Shown here piece by piece: positions 54,420 through 64,000 of a stretch of 64,000 nt of DNA. The first letter of the stretch is position 1. Each line of letters begins with the position of its first letter. Source of the DNA: Fremontodendron californicum (lineage: Eukaryota; Streptophyta; Magnoliopsida; Malvales; Malvaceae); contig JAULJL010000033.1 of the NCBI GenBank assembly GCA_030761205.1, forward strand, positions 3,479,501-3,543,500, read 5' to 3'. A program made the position numbers and the translations under genes. The notes under the pieces were generated by a model that searched no databases, was not told where the DNA came from, and saw nothing but the letters and a program-made list of their open reading frames with translations.

Positions 54420-57400
54420 TTAAGCTTGTGTCAACTCTTGTGGCAACTTCTTGGTAACTAAGTAATTAACAATATCAGCATACCAAGGAGTTATTGTACT
54501 TATAAAAAGAAGTTGCTCATCTGGAAAGTTCTCATTCAAGGGTAGTGCATCCTCTTCATGAACTAAACGGCTAAGATGGTCCGCAACCAGGTTGTCACTA
54601 CCCCTCTTATCTTTTATCTCCAAATCAAACTCTTGTAAGAGAAGTATCCATCTAATCAACCTTGGTTTGGCCTCCTTTTTAGTGAGTAAGTACTTAAGGG
54701 CTGCATGGTCAGAATATACAATTACTTTAGTACCAATTAAATAAGATCGAAATTTTTCTAAAGCAAATACAACAGCCAAAAGTTCTTTTTCAGTAGTGGA
54801 ATAGTTCAATTGAGCATCATTAAGAGTTCGGGAGGCATAATAAATGGCATGTGAGGCTTTGCCAACCCGTTGGCCCAAAACAGCTCCAATGGCATAGTCA
54901 CTAGCATCACACATGATTTCAAAAGGTACATTCCAATCTGGTGGTTGGATGATAGGAGCTGATGTCAAGAGTCCCTTCAATGTGTCAAACGCCTCTTTGC
55001 ATTTATCATCAAAGTGGAAAACCACATCTTTTTGTAGTAGCTTGCAAAGAGGTAATGTGATCTTTGAGAAGTCTTTGATAAATCTCCTATAGAAACCTGC
55101 ATGTCCAAGAAAAGAACGAACCTCTCTCACATTTGTGGGAGGTGGTAAAGAATGCATAATATCTATTTTAGACTTATCAACCTCTATCCCTCTAGAAGAA
55201 ATTACATGGCCCAAAACTATTCCTTGTTCTACCATAAAGTGACATTTTTCCCAATTCAAAACAAGGTTAGTTTCCATGCATCTTTCAAGTACAAGTGTAA
55301 GGTTCTCTAGACATCTATCAAAAGAATCACCATAGACACTAAAATCATCCATAAACACTTCTATGATGTTCTCTACATAATCTGAAAATATGCTAACCAT
55401 ACACCTTTGGAATGTAGCTGGTGCATTACAAAGACCAAATGGCATACGCCGGTATGCAAAAGTACCAAATGGACATGAGAATGTTGTTTTCTCTTGGTCC
55501 TCCGAAGCAATGGCTATCTGATTATAACCTGAAAAACCATCAAGAAAACAATAATGAGAATGGCCAGCTAACCTTTCAAGCATTTGATCAATAAAAGGCA
55601 AAGGAAAGTGGTCTTTGCGAGTTGTGGAATTAAGTTTACGATAATCAATACAAATTCGCCATCCTGTTTGAATCCTAGTAGGAACAAGTTCATTCTCATT
55701 ATTTGTTACCACCGTTACACCTGATTTCTTTGGAACCACTTGGACTGGGCTCACCCATTTGCTATCCGAGATAGGATAGATCACTCCAACATCTAGGAGC
55801 TTCAGTATCTCCTTTTTCACAACCTCCATCATAGGAGGGTTCAATCTTCTTTGTGCTTCTCTTGTTGGTTTAGACCCTTCCTCTAACAAAATCCGGTGCA
55901 TGCACATGGATGGGCTTATTCCCTTGATATCGGCAATTGTCCAACCAATTGTTGTTTTATGCTCTCTAAGCACCTGGATAAGTCGCTCTTCTTGCAAAGG
56001 TGTGAGCTCTTTGGCAATGATGATCGGTAGTGTGTCCTTTTTACCTAAGAACACATATTTCAAGTGGTTCGGTAGTGGTTTCAACTCTAAAGTTGGTGCC
56101 TGCAAAATGGAAGGTAGAAGTTTCTCATTAGATAAAGGCAAATCAATAAATGAAACATCAAACCTTGCATCTTTAGGTTGCAGCGAGTGTAAAGATTCTA
56201 GTGCCCCTTCCACCTGGTCACTCAAGGCTAGTTTAGCATTCCCCATTCCGAGATGGTTGCTAATGACTATTTCTACACTATCTTCACCATCTAGCTCAAA
56301 AGCTTGCTGCACTAGTGAGTCAATTATATCAATATTAAAAACAGAATGCACATCACTAGGATATCTCATGGCCTCAAAAATGTTAAAGCGAATTATTTCA
56401 CCATCAAATTCCATAGTTAAAGTGCCATCATGTACATCTATTTTAGTTCTTGCTGTTTTCAAGAATGGTCTCCCTAATAGAATAGGTGTGGGATTAGAAG
56501 ACATCTCATCTTCCATCTCAATAACATAAAAGTCAGCGGGAAAAACCAATTCATTAACCTGTACAAGAACGTCTTCTACAACTCCTCTTGGATAAGTGTT
56601 AGAACGGTCAGCAAGTTGTATTATAACACCGGTTTCCTCTAATGGTCCTAGATTCAATGAAGCATAAATTGAATATGGCATGACATTAATAGATGCCCCT
56701 AGATCTAGCATAGCTCGCTCAAACCTGGTGTTGCCTATCTTACAAGGAATGGTAAACATACCTGGATCCTTGCATTTAGGTGGGAGTTTCTTTTGAAGAA
56801 CAGCTGACACATTCTCCCCCACACTTACCTTTTCATTCCATTTCAACTTCCGTTTAGATGTGCACAACTCTTTTAGGAACTTGGCATATCTTGGCACTTG
56901 CTTGATAGCATCTAGTAAAGGAATGTTCACCTCTACTTTCCGGAAGGTTTCCAAAATTTCCTTCTCTTGCTCCTCCTTCTTGGACTTTGCTAACCTGCTA
57001 GGAAAAGGTGGAGGAGTTATATAAGAAGGAAATGATGGTTTAGGAATTACCTTTTTTAGTGGCTCGTTGGGATGTGAAGAGGATGCCATGGTATTGTTCT
57101 CCCCTTGAGCACTATCATTTTGTGGTGTCTCTAGCTGTTTCCCACTTCTTAAATTTATAGCATTGGCATTCTCTCTTGGATTCACTATGGTTTGGGAAGG
57201 TAATTTCCCAGAATCCCTTGCTTGCATTTGACTCATGGTTGTTGCCAATTGCCCTATTTGAGTCTCCAAATTTCGAATACTTGTCTTTGTTTCCTGTTGA
57301 AATTGAATTGTATTAGTAGAAAGAGCTTTAACAAGATCTTCAAGAGAAGTACCTGAATTTTGGGTGGGTGGTAGTTGTTGTCGGGTTTGGTATGGTTGTT

Positions 57401-58523
57401 GCACTCTTTGCTGAAAACCCGGTGGCCTGTGGTCAAATGGTGGAGGAATAGTTTGTGATTGGTTCCCTCCATAATTGAAGTTTGGATGATCCCTCCATCC
57501 TGGATTGTAAGTGTTTGAGTAGGGATCATATTTCCTTGATTGGTTCTGAAATCCACCCATGGCATTCACATGTTCATTGGTATCCTCTTGAAGTGTTGGA
57601 CACATATCAGTTTGGTGCCCTATGTTTGAACATATGCCACAAGCCTTTATTTGTTGTATTTTACCTACAGCCAATTGTTGAACAAGAGAAGTCAGTTTAT
57701 CAAATTTTTGTTCAAGGGATGATATACTTACCTCATTAACTCTCTTGGGTTGTGGTGGTGGATCTTGTCTCATTGAGAACTGTTGAGAATTGGCTGCCAT
57801 GTTGGAGATTAATGTTCTAGCAGCCCTGGGAGTCTTATCAACTAGAGCTCCCCCACTAGCAGCATCTATCATACTTCTCTCCATGGGCATGAGACCTTCA
57901 TAGAAGTATTGGATAAGAAGTTGTTCACTTATTTGATGGTGTGGACATGATGCACAAAGTTTCTTGAACCTCTCCCAATATTCATATAAGGACTCTCCGT
58001 TGTATTGCCGAATCCCACATATCTCTTTCCTAATGTTGGCAGCCTTAGATGCTGGGAAATACCTTTCCAAGAATGCTTTCTTCAAATCATTCCATGTAGT
58101 GATGGTCCCGGATGGTAGATAGTAGAGCCATTCCTTTGCTGAATCAGCTAGAGAGAATGGGAAGGCTCTCAACTTAACTTGCTCTTCCGTGACCCCTGTT
58201 GGTCTCATGCTTGAGCAAACTACATGGAATTCCTTGAGGTGCTTATTTGGATCCTCTCCTGCAAAACCATGAAAAGTTGGGAGAAGATGAATCAAACCAG
58301 ATTTTAATTCAAAAGCTACCTCAAGATTAGCATATTCAATGCATAATGGTTGTTGACCCAAGTCCGGAGCGGCTAGCTCCTTGAGAGTTCGGTTGTTAGC
58401 TGCTGCCATCTCTCCTTGCTCTTCTTGGATGTTTTGGATCAACTCCTCGATTGGTTGTTGGTGAGAAGTTATAAATTCCCGAATTTTCCTAAGTCGTAAG
58501 TCTTCTTCGGGAGCTTGGAACAT
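54420..58523 (-). CDS. gag-pol: Gag-protease-reverse transcriptase-RNase H polyprotein, element D
   Basis: 1367 aa in one frame. Retrotransposon gag (capsid-like) domain about 80-215; CCHC knuckle C295-C298-H303-C308 (CX2CX4HX4C); proline-rich linker and coiled segment about 390-430; aspartic protease with DLGA at 607-610 and ILLGRPFL at 681-688; RT about 890-1080 with WVSPVQVVPKK, ICIDYRKLN, MPFGLCNAPATFQR and FMDD at 1057-1060; RNase H about 1200-1320 with CDASDYAIGAVL and YSDHAALKYL. It provides particle protein, processing and cDNA synthesis in the cytoplasm. The start lies 84 bp after the primer-binding site. The frame ends in TAA just before integrase, which continues in the same frame, so a single nonsense change has probably split one pol. 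The stop context gives no sign of programmed readthrough. Confidence 0.95.
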   Translation of the reverse strand: MFQAPEEDLRLRKIREFITSHQQPIEELIQNIQEEQGEMAAANNRTLKELAAPDLGQQPLCIEYANLEVAFELKSGLIHLLPTFHGFAGEDPNKHLKEFHVVCSSMRPTGVTEEQVKLRAFPFSLADSAKEWLYYLPSGTITTWNDLKKAFLERYFPASKAANIRKEICGIRQYNGESLYEYWERFKKLCASCPHHQISEQLLIQYFYEGLMPMERSMIDAASGGALVDKTPRAARTLISNMAANSQQFSMRQDPPPQPKRVNEVSISSLEQKFDKLTSLVQQLAVGKIQQIKACGICSNIGHQTDMCPTLQEDTNEHVNAMGGFQNQSRKYDPYSNTYNPGWRDHPNFNYGGNQSQTIPPPFDHRPPGFQQRVQQPYQTRQQLPPTQNSGTSLEDLVKALSTNTIQFQQETKTSIRNLETQIGQLATTMSQMQARDSGKLPSQTIVNPRENANAINLRSGKQLETPQNDSAQGENNTMASSSHPNEPLKKVIPKPSFPSYITPPPFPSRLAKSKKEEQEKEILETFRKVEVNIPLLDAIKQVPRYAKFLKELCTSKRKLKWNEKVSVGENVSAVLQKKLPPKCKDPGMFTIPCKIGNTRFERAMLDLGASINVMPYSIYASLNLGPLEETGVIIQLADRSNTYPRGVVEDVLVQVNELVFPADFYVIEMEDEMSSNPTPILLGRPFLKTARTKIDVHDGTLTMEFDGEIIRFNIFEAMRYPSDVHSVFNIDIIDSLVQQAFELDGEDSVEIVISNHLGMGNAKLALSDQVEGALESLHSLQPKDARFDVSFIDLPLSNEKLLPSILQAPTLELKPLPNHLKYVFLGKKDTLPIIIAKELTPLQEERLIQVLREHKTTIGWTIADIKGISPSMCMHRILLEEGSKPTREAQRRLNPPMMEVVKKEILKLLDVGVIYPISDSKWVSPVQVVPKKSGVTVVTNNENELVPTRIQTGWRICIDYRKLNSTTRKDHFPLPFIDQMLERLAGHSHYCFLDGFSGYNQIAIASEDQEKTTFSCPFGTFAYRRMPFGLCNAPATFQRCMVSIFSDYVENIIEVFMDDFSVYGDSFDRCLENLTLVLERCMETNLVLNWEKCHFMVEQGIVLGHVISSRGIEVDKSKIDIMHSLPPPTNVREVRSFLGHAGFYRRFIKDFSKITLPLCKLLQKDVVFHFDDKCKEAFDTLKGLLTSAPIIQPPDWNVPFEIMCDASDYAIGAVLGQRVGKASHAIYYASRTLNDAQLNYSTTEKELLAVVFALEKFRSYLIGTKVIVYSDHAALKYLLTKKEAKPRLIRWILLLQEFDLEIKDKRGSDNLVADHLSRLVHEEDALPLNENFPDEQLLFISTITPWYADIVNYLVTKKLPQELTQA

Positions 58524-58607
58524 TCACTAATAAAAAAAATAAGAAAGTAAATAATTAGAACATAAAATAAGAATAAACCAATAAACTAATAAACTAAAGA
58601 AAGCAAT

Positions 58608-58624
58608 CCCCAGCAACGGCGCCA
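58608..58624 (-). promoter_or_regulatory. Primer-binding site of element D (tRNA-Asp type)
   Basis: CCCCAGCAACGGCGCCA on the plus strand: one mismatch to the tRNA-Asp 3' end. Six bases from the LTR. Confidence 0.88.
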
Positions 58625-58630
58625 AAAATT

Positions 58631-60665
58631 TGATGCACCCAAAAGAGTGTATCTTATTTAACCTTGCACTAAAAAGATCAATTGTAAGTATAATGATTAG
58701 CAAGGGTAGAGTCCTCAGGGATTGGGTTTTAATCTATGAGTTATTAGTTTATAACTTACGTTCAAAGAAAACAATAAAAGAAAAGGGGTTTTTGAAGCCA
58801 GATTTAAACTAAAGTAAATAATAAGAATAAGATGCAAGGCGGTATAACCAGCCAATAAAAATATATATACTAAATTAGGCGGTATAACCAGCCAATAAAA
58901 ATAAAACAAAGTTAATATACAAATTAGGCGGTATAACCAGCCAATAAAAATAAATATACTTTTAAAAATAAACAAACTAGAAAAGTAAGAAAACAAGTAA
59001 GTAAGAAGAATCAAATATGAAAAATATGGTTAAGGTTTCATTCTCCACCACTAGACATCATTAAGAATCAATTTCAGATCTATCAATATCAACCAACTAT
59101 CAAAGTTAACAACCGTAGATAACAACAAGCTCTGTTATCCCAATCTTTCCTTAGTTTGTCGTTAAATAGAACAAGCTCTCTATTTAATCTCTAACCATCA
59201 AACAACCTAGAATAAGCTCTCTAAATTCAATTTAATGGCAGCTTTATGATGAGAAAGATAGGTTGATCTAAGCAACAAACACATAAGCTCGGATTGTTCA
59301 ACTTAGGTTATGTTCCACTTTGCAATTATTGAAAACTTGACCATAATCATTAATCACAAATTGCCACTTATGAATAGGAAATCAAGACAATTACACGGAT
59401 CAAGACTCCTAAACTAGCAATAGATAATTATCAAGATCTATCTAGTTGTACACCTAAACAAATCAAGACAACATCATGAACAATTCTTGTAGAAGAACAT
59501 AAGCAACTTTGATAGAAAATTAATGATAGATAGAATCTGAAAATCAATCACAAAACATGTCTAGGGCTTTGAAATCACCCTTAACCAAATAGAAGTTTAG
59601 CCTAGCATAGGCATTGTAAACATAAACATAAAATTAAAGAGAATCTAAGAAGAAAATAAAAGAAAGAAAGAAGAAGAAGAAGAATATTAATTATCCAACC
59701 TCTTGCTCTTTCTAAAGAAAAAGAAAACTAGAGAAAAGAAAAAAAGAAGAAAACTTAGAGAAATTTTATTACAATGGCTAATATCCTACCAATGTACAAT
59801 ATGATCCTCTACAATCATCCAAGGCCCTCTATTTATACACATTTTGGAGGGCTAAATGACAAGAGACAAGCTTTACAAATTTCAAAGGTAGGTATAATAG
59901 GTGGGTGCATTTTTCTAACAATTTTCGTCATATTGTATGACAATTTTGATCAGCCAACTTGATGGTCGATTTCGTCAATGTTGTAGGCCTGATCTGATCA
60001 CATGGTCTTCTAGAAAAATGTTCCCCTAGCAGTTACGGATCCATAGCCGTTTGAATCAGCTCATTTGCTGATGTGGATAAGAAGATATGGGCAAAATACG
60101 AAAACAGGTCAGCACAGACGTCATTGCACATCAGCCAACTTGATGGTCGATTTCGTCAATATTGGAGGCCTGATCTGATCATATGGTCTTCTAGACAAAG
60201 GTTCCCGTATCAGTTACGGATCCATAGCCATTAGAATCCGCTCATTTGCTGATGTGGATAAGCAGATATGGGCAAAATACGAAAACAGGTCAGCACAGAC
60301 GTCATTGCACATCAGCCACTTTGATGGTCGATTTCGCTAGGGCAAACGACTCCGTTTCAAGAAGTGTAAAACATGAAAAAGATAGATATGCCTCTTAGCT
60401 TTGCACGAATACAAATTTCAGCCTTATTGCTTCAGTGAAACTCCAGATATAGCTGATATGGCAAAAGGTGTCGGAACTGGAACTGAACTCGATTTGCCCT
60501 TAATTCTAGTAATCTGAAATCACTCAAAGAAACTTGTGAAAAACACCAAATTACATAAAAATATAAAAGATCATAAACACAATTAGACTAAACAATAATA
60601 ACTCGTATTTGACACAAAACAATAATAAAACATAACTAAAAACTATATAATTATACGAGTTATCA
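58631..60665 (-). repeat. 5' LTR of element D
   Basis: 2035 bp, near-identical to 47862-49896, with the U3 duplication. TATA box (minus) at 59830-59837. Confidence 0.95.
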
Positions 60666-60670
60666 GAACA
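60666..60670. repeat. Target-site duplication GAACA, right copy (element D)
   Basis: Same as 47857-47861; removing D rejoins the element E LTR. Confidence 0.95.
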
Positions 60671-61631
60671 TAAGCAACTTTGATAGAAAATTAATGATAG
60701 ATAGAATCTGAAAATCAATTATAAAACATGTCTAGGGCTTTGAAATCACCCTTAACCAAATAGAAGTTTAACCTAGCATAGGCATTGTAAACATAAACAT
60801 AAAATTAAAGAGAATCTAAGAAGGAAATAAAAGAAAGAAAGAAGAAGAAGAAAATAAAGAAAAAGAAAACTAGAGAAAGGAAAGTAGAAGAAAACTTAGA
60901 GAATTTTATTATAATGGCTAATATCCTACCAATCTACCATGTCTCTTACAATCATCCAAGGCCCTCTATTTATACACATTTTGGAGAGCTAAATGACAAG
61001 AGACAAGCTTTATAAATTTCAAAGGTAGGTATAATAGGTGGGTGCATTTTTCTAACAATTTTCGTTATTGCATATGACAATTCTGATCAGCCATCTTGAT
61101 GGTTGATTTTGTCAATGTTGGAGGCTTGATCTGATCAAATGGTCTTCTAGAAAAATGTTCCCCTATCACTGTGTGATCCATAGCCGTTGGAATCAGCTTA
61201 TTTGCTGATGTGGATCAGAAGATATGGTCAAAATACCAAAACTGGTCAGCACAGACGTCATTGCACATCAGCCAACTTGATGGTTGATTTCGCTAGGGAA
61301 AACGACTCCGTTTCAAGAAGTGTAAAGCATGAAAAAGATAGATATGCCTCTTAACTTTGCACTGTAAACATTTCAGCCTTAATGCTTCAGTGAAACTCCA
61401 GATATAGCTGATATGGCAAAAGGTGTCGGAACTGGAACTGAACTGGATTTGCCCTTAATTCTTGATTTAACCTAGTAATCTGAAATCACTCAAAGAAACT
61501 CGTGAAAAACACCAAATTACATAGAAATATAAAAGATCATAAACTCAATTAGACTAAGCAATAATAACTCGTATTTGACACAAAACAATAATAAAACATA
61601 ACTAAAAACTATATAATTATACGAGTTATCA
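60671..61631 (-). repeat. Element E 3' LTR, piece 3
   Basis: Completes the split LTR and ends GAGTTATCA at 61631 beside a polypurine tract. Together the three pieces give about 1.66 kb, without GGCGG subrepeats and without the U3 duplication. Confidence 0.9.
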
Positions 61632-61668
61632 CACCCCCACACTTAGATTGTTGCTAGTCCCTAGCAAC
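61632..61668 (-). promoter_or_regulatory. Polypurine tract and hairpin of element E
   Basis: AAGTGTGGGGGTG (minus) at 61632-61644; perfect hairpin at 61650-61668. Confidence 0.86.
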
Positions 61669-63060
61669 GACTCAATCCTAGAAAAAATAAAAATATACAG
61701 GAAAACAAGTTAAAGGGATCTCAAACAAACAAGCATGATCAAGCGTAACAATTGGCAAGGCATCTAATTAGGTATCATTGGCATATTAAGTTCGAGTAAA
61801 GGATCAATGAGATTAAAATTGAAGGCATTACCGTACGATTGAGGAACTTCCTTCTTGGCGAGACTTTAGCTAGCCATGGAGGACTAGGCAAACTATAGCT
61901 TCATAAGTACACATGCTAAGATCCTTGTCACCGCAGTTCACAAGTGAACTCGACAAATCTGATCGGTACAGAGATGAATCTGAGGCTTATGGACAAGTGA
62001 GGGGTGGAATGTTCAAACATAATCTGAGGTTTATCACAAGTTAGGCTTAAGAAATATAATAATAATGTGATCAATCCTCTCAAAATATTTCCATTCTCAC
62101 TCATCCTTAGTCCTATGTTCAACATTAATATTTTGAAAAGAAAACAAAAAGCAAGAAAAGACTCGATTCAAAGAAAATAGAAAAGTAAAAACCTTTCTAT
62201 AATGAAGAACCTCAAATCTTGAATTCAAATTTTTTTTTTTTTTTTTTTTTTTGAGAAATCACATTGGATTCCAAACTTTCTTTTTCTTTCTTTTCATTCA
62301 ATTGATCAAATAAGACAGATTTTCATCAGCTCTTTTTTTTTTTTTCTCAACTCATCACAACATTGTTTTGGCATCAATAAGTTCGAAGTTCACGACTCTA
62401 ACAACAGTCACTCATTCTAACTACCCTTTTTTGCATTATTCCCTTTTTTTTCAGATTTCAAAAGATAACAAAATAAACAAGAAGGAAACACACAATCCCA
62501 AACCCAATGATCACAAATATTATCATAAAAGTATAAAGATGGAATGGGGGTCGGAATCGTATCCGTTCACTTTGGCATAATTTCTGGAGTTCATATCTAG
62601 GGATCCAACCCGAAGGTTTACAACCTATGGGCTCCTAATGTAAGGGGGGCAAAGATAAGGGGCTTTCTGGATAGTGACTTTGTTCTAAGATCAGATCATG
62701 TATAGATGCAAGCATCTATGTGATGACTTAAATCTGCATGTGGAATGAAGAGAAAAAGTAAACTTACTATGTCTTCCCAGTTTTCCGTGGCTTTCCAAAG
62801 GTTCACCATGAATTCACATTCCAACAAAAATCGAACCGATCTGCCAAAAACAATCTCAAAGACATTTGGTCATCAAAAATATTTAATTTTCAGAAAACCA
62901 AATTGAAAATAACCCAGATAACTTAATCAAAGCCTTTGTAACTCTATTGCTTTATCCACATGCTTGCAAAGATTATACTAATACTAAAAAAAAGAAAAAT
63001 ACATACATAAAAGTAGTAAAACACATGCAGATAATAAACGGACCAGATAGTTTTTTTTTT
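61669..63060 (-). other. Distinct 3' noncoding block of element E
   Basis: About 1.4 kb with no visible similarity to the tails of A, C, D or the composite, although the flanking hairpin/polypurine tract and the LOG-proximal part are shared. Contains T-runs (62230-62252 and near 62331-62345). Two short open frames (61928-62125 minus; 62368-62580 plus) show no recognisable motif and are not called as genes. Confidence 0.6.
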
Positions 63061-63070
63061 TTTTTAAAGA

Positions 63071-63272
63071 TTAAATCAAACTGACAAGGTATGTCTCAAG
63101 TCTCCCTTACTCAGACCTTGTTCAGAATGAATACTTCTAAATGGCTTAAAACACAACAAATTCTTTCTTTTTTTTTTTTTAGAAGATTAAATCAAACTGA
63201 CAATGTATGTCTCAAGTCTCCCTTACTCAGACTTTGTTCAGAATGAATACTTCTAAATGGCTTAAAACACAA

Positions 63273-63275
<3 letters not shown>
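63071..63275 (-). repeat. Tandem 116-bp repeats downstream of LOG, element E
   Basis: Two copies start at 63071 and 63187 (plus-strand reading), separated by T-runs. They are homologous to the repeats after LOG in C, D and the composite. A 37-base T-run follows at 63276-63312. Confidence 0.8.
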
Positions 63276-63318
<43 letters not shown>

Positions 63319-63353
63319 TAGCAAAATATGTCCCTTACCCCCTACTAAAATAT

Positions 63354-63371
63354 GACATTGTCCCCAATGTC
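63354..63371 (-). promoter_or_regulatory. GACATTG-GGGA-CAATGTC hairpin, element E
   Basis: Perfect 7-bp arms with a GGGA loop on the minus strand, next to a G-run, about 90 bp after the LOG stop. Confidence 0.7.
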
Positions 63372-63464
63372 AAATTTTAAAGGTAGAATTTAGGAGATAT
63401 TACCTGCAGAGGTTGCTAACCACTTATTATAACTGAGACACAACAAACGAAATGTTAGATAATG

Positions 63465-64000
63465 TCACAAAGACAAAGTGCAATCCACTCCTTGCTTGTC
63501 TATATCTCTTTTTCTTTTTCCGAGCGTTTGCGAAACAACCATAGCAGGTAAATACTCATAAGCTTGGAGCTTTTTGAGTAAATCTTCAATGGTTGTAGCA
63601 GAAATTATGGTTCTCCTTGCCTCTGAAAACATGAATCCATTTTCCACAGCATTATCTAAATATGAAAGCAAATTACTAAAATAACCATTAATATTAAGCA
63701 AACCAATGGGTTTCTTTTTTGTGACCAAAGATGACCAAGAAGCCACGCAAGCTATTTCTTCCAATGTACCCAGACCTCCTGGTAAAGCAATGAATGCATC
63801 GGCACAATGGTACATGATTGTCATCCGTTCAGGGATACTCCAGAATTGTATTTCCTTACCCACGGTAGGTCCACAAAAACCTGTGAATAGTTTTGGCACG
63901 ATTCCTAGAACTGGACTTCCTCCGGCGTGTGCTGCTGTAGCGACTGCTCCCATTAAACCCGTACTACCGCCTCCATAAATCAACTGGATCTTTTGTTGGG
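63465..64000 (-). CDS. LOG-like: LOG-type phosphoribohydrolase, element E (N-terminus beyond window)
   Basis: The last 178 codons plus the stop are present; the frame is open to the window edge, and the missing part corresponds to about the first 37 residues. An internal Met (63983) is not the start. It is the most divergent copy: Gly near 78, Phe for Val near 90, Met for Ile near 98, Cys for Ser near 103, Glu for Asp near 157, and Ile/Lys in the C-terminal tail. Even so, YGGGSTGLMG, the conserved Arg, PGGLGTLEE and the reading frame are kept. As E is older than C and D, this is the best evidence in the window that LOG has stayed functional over some time. Confidence 0.9.
   Translation of the reverse strand, partial: QQKIQLIYGGGSTGLMGAVATAAHAGGSPVLGIVPKLFTGFCGPTVGKEIQFWSIPERMTIMYHCADAFIALPGGLGTLEEIACVASWSSLVTKKKPIGLLNINGYFSNLLSYLDNAVENGFMFSEARRTIISATTIEDLLKKLQAYEYLPAMVVSQTLGKRKRDIDKQGVDCTLSL

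Larger units (their letters stand above)
47862..60665 (-). mobile_element. Element D: near-complete autonomous Athila-type retrotransposon carrying zinc-finger and LOG genes
   Basis: 12,804 bp, two 2035-bp LTRs, 5-bp duplication GAACA. Minus-strand order: 5' LTR, primer-binding site, gag-pro-RT-RH, one in-frame TAA, integrase, hairpin, zinc-finger ORF, LOG ORF, noncoding tail, polypurine tract, 3' LTR. I count about eleven differences between the LTRs. Lineage is assigned from the DLGASINVMP protease motif, the RT block around FMDD, the tRNA-Asp primer and the polypurine tract. It is the best candidate for a helper of A, C and the composite, although the TAA and one-base primer-site mismatch may impair this copy. 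Confidence 0.95.
61632..64000 (-). mobile_element. Element E: internal region of an older LOG-carrying element, running off the window
   Basis: From the polypurine tract inward: hairpin, a noncoding block unlike the other elements, short tandem repeats, T-runs, a hairpin, and LOG. The rest lies beyond 64000, so whether it is autonomous is unknown. Its 3' LTR hosts both C and D, so it predates them. Confidence 0.88.

Noticed and set aside
55900..56529. 209-aa frame on the plus strand in element D
   Set aside because: Antisense to the protease-to-RT part of gag-pol; no motif.
61928..62580. Two short open frames in the element E tail (61928-62125 minus, 62368-62580 plus)
   Set aside because: 65 and 70 codons, no recognisable motif, not shared with any other copy, and next to long T-runs.

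Overview
The window is AT-rich eudicot plant DNA made entirely of nested LTR retrotransposons; I see no ordinary single-copy host gene. The main family is Ty3/gypsy of the Athila type. Its LTRs are 1.9-2.0 kb and run TGATAACTCG...GGTGCATCA. Its primer-binding site is complementary to the 3' end of plant tRNA-Asp, its polypurine tract is AAGTGTGGGGGTG, and its pol has protease DLGA and RT FMDD. Such nests are typical of heterochromatin; the species cannot be named from the sequence.

The unusual content is cargo. Every family member here that reaches the relevant region carries two extra intronless genes between the pol (or gag) region and the 3' LTR. One is a 215-aa LONELY GUY (LOG)-type cytokinin-activating phosphoribohydrolase. 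The other is a 178-aa protein with a lysine/arginine-rich stretch followed by a CX2CX4CX3C zinc-finger-like motif, resembling in layout the cysteine-rich nucleic-acid-binding proteins of some plant RNA viruses. There are six LOG copies (five complete and open, one cut by the window end) and five zinc-finger copies (four open, one with a stop).

Layout. 1-8347: element A (minus, non-autonomous, 3' LTR cut by the window edge). 8348-9930: an extra 1583-bp truncated LTR. 9931-12206: left part of an older, unrelated Ty3/gypsy element ('gypsy B'), including an LTR-LTR junction. 12207-36544: a 24.3-kb composite with ACATT target-site duplications, containing two direct copies of a non-autonomous cargo element separated by a minus-strand tandem array of truncated LTRs (18706-27708) that meets a plus-strand LTR head-on. 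36545-37078: continuation of gypsy B. 37079-37715: a fragment of an older minus-strand LTR. 37716-61631: the 3' LTR of element E (minus), split by two complete insertions: element C (38017-47453, plus, non-autonomous, TSD ACCAA) and element D (47862-60665, minus, 12.8 kb, TSD GAACA). 61632-64000: internal part of E, running off the window.

Element D is the likely autonomous form: gag-protease-RT-RNase H (54420-58523), integrase (53190-54245, same frame, separated by one TAA), zinc-finger gene, then LOG. A, C and the composite have lost most of gag and all of pro-RT-RH-INT, leaving a 312-313-aa gag-tail ORF, but keep both cargo genes. They would depend on D-like elements for movement. Conserved hairpins followed by G-runs punctuate the internal region, and each cargo gene has a TATA-like box and a pyrimidine-rich CAG acceptor just before its ATG, so separate or spliced transcripts are plausible.
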